DNA of 51,854 nt from Acidobacteriota bacterium (GTDB taxonomy: Bacteria; Actinomycetota; Actinomycetes; Actinomycetales; Microbacteriaceae). Position 1 is the first letter of the stretch, and the number at the start of each line of letters is the position of its first letter. The notes beneath the pieces are model-generated. The model did no database searches. It was not told the origin of the DNA and saw nothing but the letters and a program-made list of their open reading frames with translations. Made by a program: the position numbers and the translations under genes. Positions 16,427-23,529 of the stretch are shown here, piece by piece. The DNA is taken from contig JABBOB010000001.1 in assembly GCA_019352055.1 (NCBI GenBank), forward strand, positions 92,569 to 144,422, written 5' to 3'.

Positions 16427-16519
16427 CGCTGGTCGAGGTGCGAGCGAGGACAGCCTCGAGACCCCGCGGACGGCTCGAGCGGACCGGACACGGGCGGGGA
16501 GCCCCGTGCTCGACCAGCG
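16427..16519. repeat. CTGGTCGAG-type inverted repeat between convergent genes
   Basis: CGCTGGTCGAG (16427-16437) and CTCGACCAGCG (16509-16519) form a perfect 11-bp inverted repeat enclosing 71 nt. Inside are CCTCGAGACC and GGCTCGAG segments that can pair internally. It fills the spacer between the XRE-cupin and ispG stops. Elements of the GGTCGAG...TCGAGACC kind recur in intergenic DNA of Microbacteriaceae in my recollection, so this may be a dispersed repeat that also ends both transcripts. Confidence 0.5.
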
Positions 16520-16528
16520 GGGTCGGGG

Positions 16529-17683
16529 TCAGACGGTGACGACCTCCGGGGTGCCGGTCGCCGCGCCGGGGCCCATCTCGTCGGCGAGGCGGTTCGCCTC
16601 GGCGATCAGGGTGGCGACGATCTCGGACTCCGGGACGGTCTTGACGACCTGGCCCTTGACGAAGATCTGGCCCTTGCCGTTGCCGGACGCGACACCGAGG
16701 TCCGCCTCCCGCGCCTCCCCCGGCCCGTTCACGACGCAGCCCATGACCGCGACGCGGAGCGGGACGCTCATGCCCTGGAGTCCCTCGGTCACGTTCTCGG
16801 CGAGCGAGTAGACGTCGACCTGGGCACGGCCGCAGGAGGGGCACGACACGATCTCGAGCTTGCGCTCACGGAGGTTCAGGGACTGCAGGATCTGCAGCCC
16901 GACCTTGACCTCCTCGACGGGCGGTGCGGAGAGAGAGACGCGGATCGTGTCGCCGATCCCCTCCCCAAGCAGGATGCCGAACGCCGTCGCGGACTTGATG
17001 GTGCCCTGGAAGGCCGGGCCCGCTTCCGTGACGCCGAGGTGGAGGGGCCAGTCGCCGCGCTCCGCGAGCAGCCGGTACGCCTTGACCATGATCACCGGGT
17101 CGTTGTGCTTCACGGAGATCTTGAAGTCGTGGAAGTCGTGCTCCTCGAAGAGGCTCGCCTCCCAGACGGCGCTCTCCACGAGCGCCTCCGGCGTGGCCTT
17201 GCCGTACTTCTCCATGATGCTCGGCTCGAGCGACCCGGCGTTCACGCCGATGCGGATCGACACTCCCGCGGCCTTCGCGGCGGCGGCGATCTTGCCGACC
17301 TGGTCGTCGAACTTCCGGATGTTGCCCGGGTTGACCCGCACGGCCGCGCAGCCGGCGTCGATCGCGGCGAACACGTAGTTCGGCTGGAAGTGGATGTCGG
17401 CGATGACCGGGATCTGGCTCTTCTTGGCGATGATCGGGAGCGCCTCCGCGTCGTCCCGCGACGGCACCGCGACGCGGACGATGTCGCAGCCGGAGGCGGT
17501 GAGCTCGGCGATCTGCTGCAGGGTCGCGTTGATGTCCGGTGTCGGGGTCGTGCACATCGACTGCACGCTGACGGGTGCGTCGCCGCCGACGAGCACCTTG
17601 CCGACCTTGATCTGCCGGGACTTCCGACGCGGCGCGAGCACCTCGGGCTGGGGCTTCGGCATACCGATGTTGAGTGCGGGCAC
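16529..17683 (-). CDS. ispG: 4-hydroxy-3-methylbut-2-enyl diphosphate synthase IspG (GcpE)
   Basis: Iron-sulfur enzyme of the MEP isoprenoid pathway that converts MEcPP to HMBPP. The 384-residue protein has the family start region [28 protein letters not shown], the TIM barrel ([32 protein letters not shown]) and the [4Fe-4S] cysteines in SCPSCGR and [15 protein letters not shown] at 17683 is chosen on homolog-like length ([11 protein letters not shown]); AGGAGG lies 4 nt upstream. It is the third MEP-region gene in the usual order dxr - M50 protease - ispG. Confidence 0.95.
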   Translation of the reverse strand: MPALNIGMPKPQPEVLAPRRKSRQIKVGKVLVGGDAPVSVQSMCTTPTPDINATLQQIAELTASGCDIVRVAVPSRDDAEALPIIAKKSQIPVIADIHFQPNYVFAAIDAGCAAVRVNPGNIRKFDDQVGKIAAAAKAAGVSIRIGVNAGSLEPSIMEKYGKATPEALVESAVWEASLFEEHDFHDFKISVKHNDPVIMVKAYRLLAERGDWPLHLGVTEAGPAFQGTIKSATAFGILLGEGIGDTIRVSLSAPPVEEVKVGLQILQSLNLRERKLEIVSCPSCGRAQVDVYSLAENVTEGLQGMSVPLRVAVMGCVVNGPGEAREADLGVASGNGKGQIFVKGQVVKTVPESEIVATLIAEANRLADEMGPGAATGTPEVVTV

Positions 17684-17704
17684 GGCACCTCCTTGCAACG
17701 CTTC

Positions 17705-17710
17705 AGGCTA
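17705..17710 (-). promoter_or_regulatory. Possible ispG -10 box
   Basis: TAGCCT on the minus strand, 21 nt before the ispG GTG, with AGGAGG between. This would give ispG its own short-leader promoter in the 86-nt gap after the M50 protease gene. No clear -35 is seen. Confidence 0.35.
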
Positions 17711-17769
17711 CGTGCCCCCGGGTGATGGGCTGCGCAGCGCCCGCACGACACGACCCCGCCGCCGTGAGC

Positions 17770-19194
17770 TCAGAAGAGCTGGATGGGGTGCACCAGGTCG
17801 GCGTAGATGAGCAGCAGGCTCATGCCGCCGAGCAGGATCGACACGGCGAAGGTCAGCGGCATCAGCTTCGCGGTGTCGACGGGGCCCGGGTCACGGCGGC
17901 CGAAGAGCTTCGCGATGCTGCGCCGCAGGCCCTCCCACAGCGCGCCGATGACGTGGCCGCCGTCGAGCGGGAGCAGCGGGATGAGGTTGAACACGAACAG
18001 CGCGATGTTGAGGCTGCCGAGGATCCCGATCAGGCTGGCGATCTTCGAGGTGATGGTGATCTGCGGGTTCGCCGCGATCTCCCCGGCGACGCGGCCGACG
18101 CCGACGACGCTGATGGGGCCGTTCGGGTCGCGCTGACCGGTGCCGAACGCGGCGTTCGCGACGCCGACGAGCCGGGCGGGCAGGTTGACGATGACGCCGG
18201 CGACGGAGGTGACGTTGGTCCACACGGCCGGCACGACGGCGGTGATCGGCTGCTGCTGCAGCGCCTCGGTCGCGGAGATCCCGATGAACCCGACGGTCTG
18301 GGTCCGGATCGCGCCGGAGGCGTCCTTCACCACGTTGCCGAGCGAGTCCGTCACCGCGACCGTGTTCGTGGCGGGGGTCACGCTGATGTGCTCGGTGCCG
18401 CCCGCCTTCGCCGCGACGGTGAGGTCGAGCCGCTTGCCCGCGGACCGGCGGATGATCGCGGTCACGTCGGACCAGGAGGCGACGGGCGTGCCGTCGATCG
18501 CGGTGATCCGGTCGCCCGGCTTCAGGGCGGTGCCGGCGGCCGGGGCGGCGGTGTCGGACGCGGAGCAGGTGTCCTTGGTCTGCGTGGCGGGCACGATGCA
18601 CTGCGAGATCGACGCGACGGTGGTCGTCGGCGTCAGGACGCCGAACCCCATCAGCAGGACGGCGGTGAACAGCACGCCGAGGATCAGGTTCACCGACGGG
18701 CCGCCGAGCATGATGACGACCCGCTTCCAGACCGCGAGCCGGTAGAACGCGCGGTGCTCCTCGCCGGGCACGATCTGGTCCCGGCTGGTGTCGCGGGCGT
18801 CCTGCACCAGCGTGTTGAAGAACCCGGTGGAGGCGGTCCGGGCCCGCGAGGGCGCCTCGATGCTCTCGACGACGTCCTCCACGGCCTCGCCGACGGTCCC
18901 CGGCGGCGGGGCGGCCGGGCGCCCCTCGAAGAGCCGGCCGCGTCTGCGCTGCCTGGCGGGTGGGAACATCCCGACCATGGAGATGTAGCCGCCGAGCGGG
19001 ATCGCCTTGATGCCGTACTCGGTCTCGCCCCGCTGCCGCGACCAGATCGTGCGCCCGAACCCGATCATGTACTGCGTCACGCGGACGCCGAACAGCTTCG
19101 CGGGCACGAGGTGCCCCACCTCGTGCAGCCCGATCGACAGGACCACGCCGACGAGGATCACGAGGACCCCGGCGATGAAGAGGAGGGCGGTCAC
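17770..19194 (-). CDS. M50 site-2 metalloprotease (RseP/Rip1 family)
   Basis: Intramembrane zinc protease that typically cleaves anti-sigma factors and other membrane substrates. The 474-residue form begins MTALLFIAGVLVILVGVVLSIGLHEVGHLVPAK, placing the HExxH motif in the first membrane helix. A PDZ domain follows (GTALKPGDRITAIDGTPVASWSDV), then the second catalytic motif NLIPLLPLDGGHV near the C-terminus. GTG 19194 is preferred because homologs begin just before LLFI; an ATG at 19221 would add nine residues. Neither start has a clear Shine-Dalgarno. It lies between dxr and ispG as in other actinobacteria. Confidence 0.92.
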   Translation of the reverse strand: MTALLFIAGVLVILVGVVLSIGLHEVGHLVPAKLFGVRVTQYMIGFGRTIWSRQRGETEYGIKAIPLGGYISMVGMFPPARQRRRGRLFEGRPAAPPPGTVGEAVEDVVESIEAPSRARTASTGFFNTLVQDARDTSRDQIVPGEEHRAFYRLAVWKRVVIMLGGPSVNLILGVLFTAVLLMGFGVLTPTTTVASISQCIVPATQTKDTCSASDTAAPAAGTALKPGDRITAIDGTPVASWSDVTAIIRRSAGKRLDLTVAAKAGGTEHISVTPATNTVAVTDSLGNVVKDASGAIRTQTVGFIGISATEALQQQPITAVVPAVWTNVTSVAGVIVNLPARLVGVANAAFGTGQRDPNGPISVVGVGRVAGEIAANPQITITSKIASLIGILGSLNIALFVFNLIPLLPLDGGHVIGALWEGLRRSIAKLFGRRDPGPVDTAKLMPLTFAVSILLGGMSLLLIYADLVHPIQLF

Positions 19195-19249
19195 GGCGGA
19201 CAGGGTACGTCCCGCGCCCATCAGGAGCGCGCGACCGGGCCGCCCCGGG

Positions 19250-20356
19250 CTATGAAGCGCCTGAGGAGGCGATGAGGGCGTCGGCGGCCTCGCGGGCGCG
19301 GCGATCGGCCTCGAGCACACCGGCGAGATCGACGGCGCCGGACTCCTCGGCCACGGTGGCGAGCGCGGCCTCGATGACCGGGACGATGTCGAGGAACGCC
19401 AGGCGCCCCGCGTGGAACGCGTGCACCGCCTGCTCGTTCGCCGCGTTGAAGACGGCGGGCCGGGTGCCGGCCGCCTCCCCCACGAGCTTCGCGAGCGCCA
19501 CGGCGGGGAACGCGTGCTCGTCGAGCGGTTCGAAGGTCCACGACTGCGGGACGGTCCAGTCGAGCGGTACGCCGACGCCTGGGATGCGGTGGGGCGCGTC
19601 GAGGGCGAGCGAGATCGGCAGGCGCATGTCGGGCGGCGACGCCTGGACGATCGTCGCGCCGTCCACGAACTCGACCATGGAGTGCACGATCGACTGGGGG
19701 TGGACGACGACCTCGATGGCATCGAACGGCACGTCGAAGAGCAGGTGCGCTTCGATGACCTCGAGCCCCTTGTTCACGAGTGTCGCGGTGTTCGTCGTGA
19801 CCATCAGCCCCATGTCCCAGGTGGGGTGCGCGAGCGCCTCCTCCGGCCGTACGTGCGCGAGGCTCTCACGGCTCCGCCCCCGGAAGGCGCCGCCGGAGGC
19901 GGTCAGCACGAGCCGGCGTACCTCGCCGTGCGTGCCGGAGGCGAGGCACTGCGCGATGGCGGAGTGCTCGCTGTCGACCGGCGCGACCCGGCCCGGCGTC
20001 ATGAGCGGCTTGACGACCGGCGCCCCGATGATCAGGGACTCCTTGTTGGCGAGGGCGAGGACCGCCTCGGTGCCGAGCGCGGCGATCGTGGGACCGAGCC
20101 CCGCGGCTCCCGTGATGCCGTTCACGATCACGTCCGCCTCGACGTCGCGGACGAGCGCCTCCGCCGCCTCGCTCCCCTGGGCGAGCGCGGGGACGCCGAA
20201 GCGTTCCGCCTGCTCGTCGAGCAGGGCGCGGTTACGGCCCGCGGCGAGCCCGACCACCTCGAAGCGGTCGGGGTTCGCCGCGATCACGTCGAGCGTCTGC
20301 GTGCCGATCGAGCCGGTCGAGCCGAGCAGCAGGACCCGGCGGCGCCCGTCACCCAC
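19250..20356 (-). CDS. dxr: 1-deoxy-D-xylulose 5-phosphate reductoisomerase
   Basis: Second enzyme of the MEP pathway: NADPH-dependent conversion of DXP to MEP. The 368-residue protein has the Rossmann start [29 protein letters not shown], the substrate and metal-binding region [21 protein letters not shown] and [28 protein letters not shown]. The C-terminal domain includes [10 protein letters not shown]. The GTG start overlaps the end of the osmC-like gene by 8 bases. Confidence 0.96.
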   Translation of the reverse strand: MGDGRRRVLLLGSTGSIGTQTLDVIAANPDRFEVVGLAAGRNRALLDEQAERFGVPALAQGSEAAEALVRDVEADVIVNGITGAAGLGPTIAALGTEAVLALANKESLIIGAPVVKPLMTPGRVAPVDSEHSAIAQCLASGTHGEVRRLVLTASGGAFRGRSRESLAHVRPEEALAHPTWDMGLMVTTNTATLVNKGLEVIEAHLLFDVPFDAIEVVVHPQSIVHSMVEFVDGATIVQASPPDMRLPISLALDAPHRIPGVGVPLDWTVPQSWTFEPLDEHAFPAVALAKLVGEAAGTRPAVFNAANEQAVHAFHAGRLAFLDIVPVIEAALATVAEESGAVDLAGVLEADRRAREAADALIASSGAS

Positions 20357-20819
20357 GGGGGGCGACCGGGGTGTGGAGCACGGGGAAGTTCACGGAGTTC
20401 GCGATGAAGCAGAGCCGGTTCGCCTCATCGTGCAGGGAGTCGGCGAGCGATCGCTGCGACTCGTCGGCGAGCTCGACGCGGGGGCGCAGGTCGACGCGGG
20501 TGAAGTGCCCCGCGTCGTCCGGGGTCACGACCATGTGGCCGGTCGCCGCGTCGGTGTAGCCGGTGACGACGACGCCGTGCTTGACGGCGACGTGCAGGTA
20601 GGACAGCAGGTGGCACTCGCTGAGGGCGGCGAGCAGCAGCTCCTCGGGGTTCCATCGGTCCGCGTCGCCGCGGAACGGGACGTCCGCGCTCGCCAGCAGG
20701 TCGGGCTTGCCGTCGATGCGCAGCACCACGTTCCGGCCGTAGTCGCGATAGCCCGTCGTCCCGGAGCCGGTGCTGCCCGTCCACTCCGCGGCGAGCGCGT
20801 ACGAGTGCTGCGATGCCAC
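20349..20819 (-). CDS. OsmC/Ohr family peroxiredoxin-like protein
   Basis: Probable thiol peroxidase acting on organic hydroperoxides. The 156-residue protein has the OsmC fold pattern ([56 protein letters not shown]) and the two redox cysteines, one in SECHL (about residue 69) and one in [10 protein letters not shown] (about residue 136). The [12 protein letters not shown] segment is typical. A TACGCT box 7 nt before the GTG points to leaderless translation. It precedes and overlaps dxr, an unusual partner for a MEP-pathway gene. Confidence 0.92.
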   Translation of the reverse strand: MASQHSYALAAEWTGSTGSGTTGYRDYGRNVVLRIDGKPDLLASADVPFRGDADRWNPEELLLAALSECHLLSYLHVAVKHGVVVTGYTDAATGHMVVTPDDAGHFTRVDLRPRVELADESQRSLADSLHDEANRLCFIANSVNFPVLHTPVAPRG

Positions 20820-20826
20820 GGCAGCG

Positions 20827-20832
20827 AGCGTA
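20827..20832 (-). promoter_or_regulatory. -10 box for the leaderless osmC-like gene
   Basis: On the minus strand TACGCT is followed by exactly 7 nt and then the GTG at 20819. This probably also drives dxr, the M50 protease gene and perhaps ispG. Confidence 0.55.
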
Positions 20833-20970
20833 CGGCCAGTCGGCTCGCGTCCGGCCGGGGGTACGGAGCGAAGGCGCGCGGGATCGTCCGGTTCGGGTGG
20901 GGGACGGGTGCGGGCTCCCCCAGCGCGGACTCCGGCTCCGCGAGGGCGCGCGCCATCACCCCGCCTTCCA

Positions 20971-21048
20971 CCGATCGGGCCGGAAGCACGACACGCCGTC
21001 TCCCGGCGAGCGGGAGACGGCGTGTCGTCGGATCGGCCCCGATCCGTG
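20971..21048. repeat. Compound palindrome, copy 2 of the dispersed intergenic repeat
   Basis: The inner stem ACGACACGCCGTCTCCCG (20988-21005) pairs perfectly (18 bp) with 21011-21028 around the loop GCGAG. The outer arms GATCGGG (20973-20979) and CCCGATC (21038-21044) flank it. It matches the 1459-1544 element in order and wording (GATCxGGCCGGAA, CGACACGCCGT, GGATC, GATCCGTG), with compensating changes in the stems. It lies 5-10 nt beyond the stop codon of the FKBP lipoprotein, the same position relative to its gene as copy 1 has to infB. The rest of the 234-nt spacer shows nothing beyond the osmC promoter. Confidence 0.85.
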
Positions 21049-21053
21049 CCAGG

Positions 21054-22103
21054 TCACTTGGCGGCGGTGGCCAGGATGTCGATCACGAACACCATCGTGT
21101 CGGTGCCCTTGATGCTCCCGTCGCTGCTGCCGGTGGTGCCGTAGCCCTCCGACGGCGGGAGGATCGCGACGACCTGCGAACCGACCTTCTGTCCGACGAG
21201 GGCCTTGCCGAAGCCCGGCACGACCTGCGTGGTGGCGAAGCTGGTCGGGCCGGTCTTGCCCCACGACTGGTCGAACACGCTCCCGGTGCGCCAGAGCACG
21301 CCCTGGTACTGCACGGTCACCGTGTCGCCCGTCTGCACGGTCGCGCCGGTGCCGACCTTGCTGTCGGCGATCTCCAGGGTCTTCGGAGGCGCGGTCGCCG
21401 GGATCTTCACGGTCGGCGCGCCGGTGGACGCGAGGGTGACCTGCGGGAAGCCGGTCGGCAGCGCCTTCGAGACGCCCGTCGCCCTGGTCGGCGAGAGGCC
21501 CACGATGTCGGCGACGAAGACGATCGAGTCGCCGCCCGCGACGGCGATCTGCTTGGAGCCCGCCGTGCCGAACGCCTTGGAGGCGGGGATCACCGCGGCG
21601 ACGCGGTCCCCCTCCCTGGCGCAGACGATCGATTCGGCGAAGCCGGGCAGCACCTGCGCGGCGTCGACGGGGAACACGACGCGGGACTTGGCCGACCAGC
21701 CCCGGCTGTCCAGCTTCTTTCCGGTCGTCGCGTCGTACATGGCGTAGGCGAGGCTGACGCTGTCACCCTGCTTCACGGTCGCGCCGCTGCCGGAGCGGAT
21801 CGTGCTGCGCTCCGTCGTGGTGACCTTGGTGGGGGTCGGGAACGACACGGTCGGCTCGGTCGAGCCCGTCCCCGTCACCTTCACTGCGGCCGACTCGGGC
21901 CCGGAGGTGGGGCACGACAGCGGGCCCGTCGTCGCAGCGGTCGACGCCGACGGGGCTGAGGCCGACGAGGCCGACGGGCCCGTGGCGGACGTCGAGGCCT
22001 TCGGAGCAGCGCTCGAGCAGCCGGCGAGGAGGACGGCGCCGCTCAGAGCGACGAGGGCGGGCAGGAGCCGATGCGGGAGATGCACCGCAGCATCCTGGGC
22101 CAT
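21054..22103 (-). CDS. Exported lipoprotein with two FKBP-type prolyl isomerase domains
   Basis: Predicted extracytoplasmic peptidyl-prolyl cis-trans isomerase. The 349-residue protein has a signal peptide with lipobox LLAGC (Cys29), a Ser/Ala/Thr-rich linker (about 30-60), a divergent FKBP-like domain (about 95-190: VKQGDSVSLAYAMYDATTGKKLDS... PGFAESIVCAREGDRVAAVIP) and a better conserved second one (about 240-345: VQTGDTVTVQYQGVLWRTGSVFDQSW... VVPGFGKALVGQKVGSQVVAILPPSEGYG). ATG at 22103 is chosen as it gives a complete signal peptide; a GTG at 22085 is possible. It is divergent from gabT. Confidence 0.88.
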   Translation of the reverse strand: MAQDAAVHLPHRLLPALVALSGAVLLAGCSSAAPKASTSATGPSASSASAPSASTAATTGPLSCPTSGPESAAVKVTGTGSTEPTVSFPTPTKVTTTERSTIRSGSGATVKQGDSVSLAYAMYDATTGKKLDSRGWSAKSRVVFPVDAAQVLPGFAESIVCAREGDRVAAVIPASKAFGTAGSKQIAVAGGDSIVFVADIVGLSPTRATGVSKALPTGFPQVTLASTGAPTVKIPATAPPKTLEIADSKVGTGATVQTGDTVTVQYQGVLWRTGSVFDQSWGKTGPTSFATTQVVPGFGKALVGQKVGSQVVAILPPSEGYGTTGSSDGSIKGTDTMVFVIDILATAAK

Positions 22104-22138
22104 CGGCCCCCGTTCGCAGCGCCCCGCGCCCAAGTTCT

Positions 22139-22144
22139 TAGACT
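22139..22144 (+). promoter_or_regulatory. -10 box for leaderless gabT
   Basis: TAGACT lies immediately upstream of GTGCCCGTGACC. With usual -10 to start spacing, transcription would begin at or beside the second GTG (22151), six nt away. This is why 22151 is preferred over 22145. Confidence 0.5.
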
Positions 22145-22150
22145 GTGCCC

Positions 22151-23509
22151 GTGACCTCCGTGCTGCCCACGACCTCCACCGACGACGCGCTGACCGTGCG
22201 CAGGATCGTGACGGAGGTGCCCGGCCCGCGGTCGCTCGCACTGCACGAGCGCCGGTTGCGAGCGGTACCGGTCGGGGTGAGCAGCACCCTGCCCGTCTAC
22301 ATCGCCCGGGCGCACGGCGCGATCATCGAGGACGTCGACGGCAACCGCTTCCTGGACCTCGGTGCGGGCATCGGCGTCACGACCATCGGGCACACGGACG
22401 ACGCGGTCGTGGCTGCAGCGCAGGCGCAGCTGGGCGACTTCCTGCACACGCTGTTCACGATCACCCCGTACGAGTCGTACGTGCGCGTCGCGGAGCTCGT
22501 CGCTGAGCGCACGCCCGGCACCTTCGCCAAGAAGACGGTGCTGGTGAACTCCGGCGCCGAGGCGGTGGAGAACGGCGTGAAGATCGCCCGCAAGTTCACC
22601 CGCCGTCGCGGTGTCGCGGTGCTCGAGCACGGCTACCACGGGCGCACGAGCCTCACGATGGCCATGAACTACAAGGCGATGCCCTACGGCGCCGGCTTCG
22701 GCCCGTTCCCGGGCGACGTCCACCACGCGCCGAACTCCTACCCCTTCCGCGACGGCCTCACCGGCGAGGAGGCGGCGGCCCGCACGATCGGCTACCTCGA
22801 GAAGCACGTCGGCGCGGAGGACCTCGCGATCCTCGTCGTCGAGCCGATCCAGGGCGAGGGCGGCTTCCACACGCCCGCCGACGGCTACCTCCCCGCTCTG
22901 CAGCGCTGGGCGAACGCGAACGGCGTGGTGATCGCGGCGGACGAGATCCAGAGCGGCATGGGCCGAACCGGGGCGTGGTTCGCGAGCGAGCACTTCGGCT
23001 TCGAGCCCGATCTCGTGTTCTTCGCCAAGGGCATCGCCGGCGGTCTGCCCCTCGCGGGCGTGACCGGCCGCGCGGAGATCATGGACGCGGCGCAGCCCGG
23101 CGGCCTCGGGGGCACCTTCGGTGGCAACCCGGTCGCCGCCGCGGCCGCGGTCGCGGTGTTCGAGCAGATCGAGCAGCACGACCTGCTCGCCGCGGGGCGG
23201 CGCATCGAGGGCCGCCTGCGCCCCGCGCTCGAGCGCCTCGCCGAGGAGTTCGACGTGATCGGCGACGTCCGCGGCAAGGGCGCCATGATCGCGATCGAGC
23301 TCGTGCAGCCGGGAACGCGTGCGACCACGAAGGTGCCGGATGCGGCCGCGGTGAAGCGCATCGCCGACTACGCCGCCTCGCAGGGCGTCCTGATCCTGAC
23401 GGCTGGCACCTGGGGCAACGTGATCCGCTTCCTCCCGAGCCTCGTCATCACGGACGAGCAGCTGGACGACGCCGTGTCGGTGCTGCGGGAGGCGCTCGCG
23501 ACGCTCTGA
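22151..23509 (+). CDS. gabT: 4-aminobutyrate aminotransferase
   Basis: PLP-dependent class III aminotransferase converting GABA and 2-oxoglutarate to succinate semialdehyde and glutamate. The 452-residue protein shows DVDGNRFLDLGAGIGVTTIGHT, the phosphate-binding NSGAEAVENGVKIARK, the aromatic-stacking GYHGRTSLTMAMN, EPIQGEGGFHTP, AADEIQSGMGRTGAWFA and the Schiff-base Lys293 in FFAKGIAGGLPLAG. This matches actinobacterial GabT closely. It converges on the FtsK-like gene, with only 20 nt between the stops. Downstream catabolic partners lie beyond 28 kb. Confidence 0.94.
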   Translation: MTSVLPTTSTDDALTVRRIVTEVPGPRSLALHERRLRAVPVGVSSTLPVYIARAHGAIIEDVDGNRFLDLGAGIGVTTIGHTDDAVVAAAQAQLGDFLHTLFTITPYESYVRVAELVAERTPGTFAKKTVLVNSGAEAVENGVKIARKFTRRRGVAVLEHGYHGRTSLTMAMNYKAMPYGAGFGPFPGDVHHAPNSYPFRDGLTGEEAAARTIGYLEKHVGAEDLAILVVEPIQGEGGFHTPADGYLPALQRWANANGVVIAADEIQSGMGRTGAWFASEHFGFEPDLVFFAKGIAGGLPLAGVTGRAEIMDAAQPGGLGGTFGGNPVAAAAAVAVFEQIEQHDLLAAGRRIEGRLRPALERLAEEFDVIGDVRGKGAMIAIELVQPGTRATTKVPDAAAVKRIADYAASQGVLILTAGTWGNVIRFLPSLVITDEQLDDAVSVLREALATL

Positions 23510-23529
23510 GCGCCGCGGTCGGGGAGGGC

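Noticed and set aside
23510..23529. A terminator between gabT and the FtsK-like gene
   Set aside because: Only a 4-bp GAGC/GCTC pairing is visible in the 20-nt gap, too weak to call.
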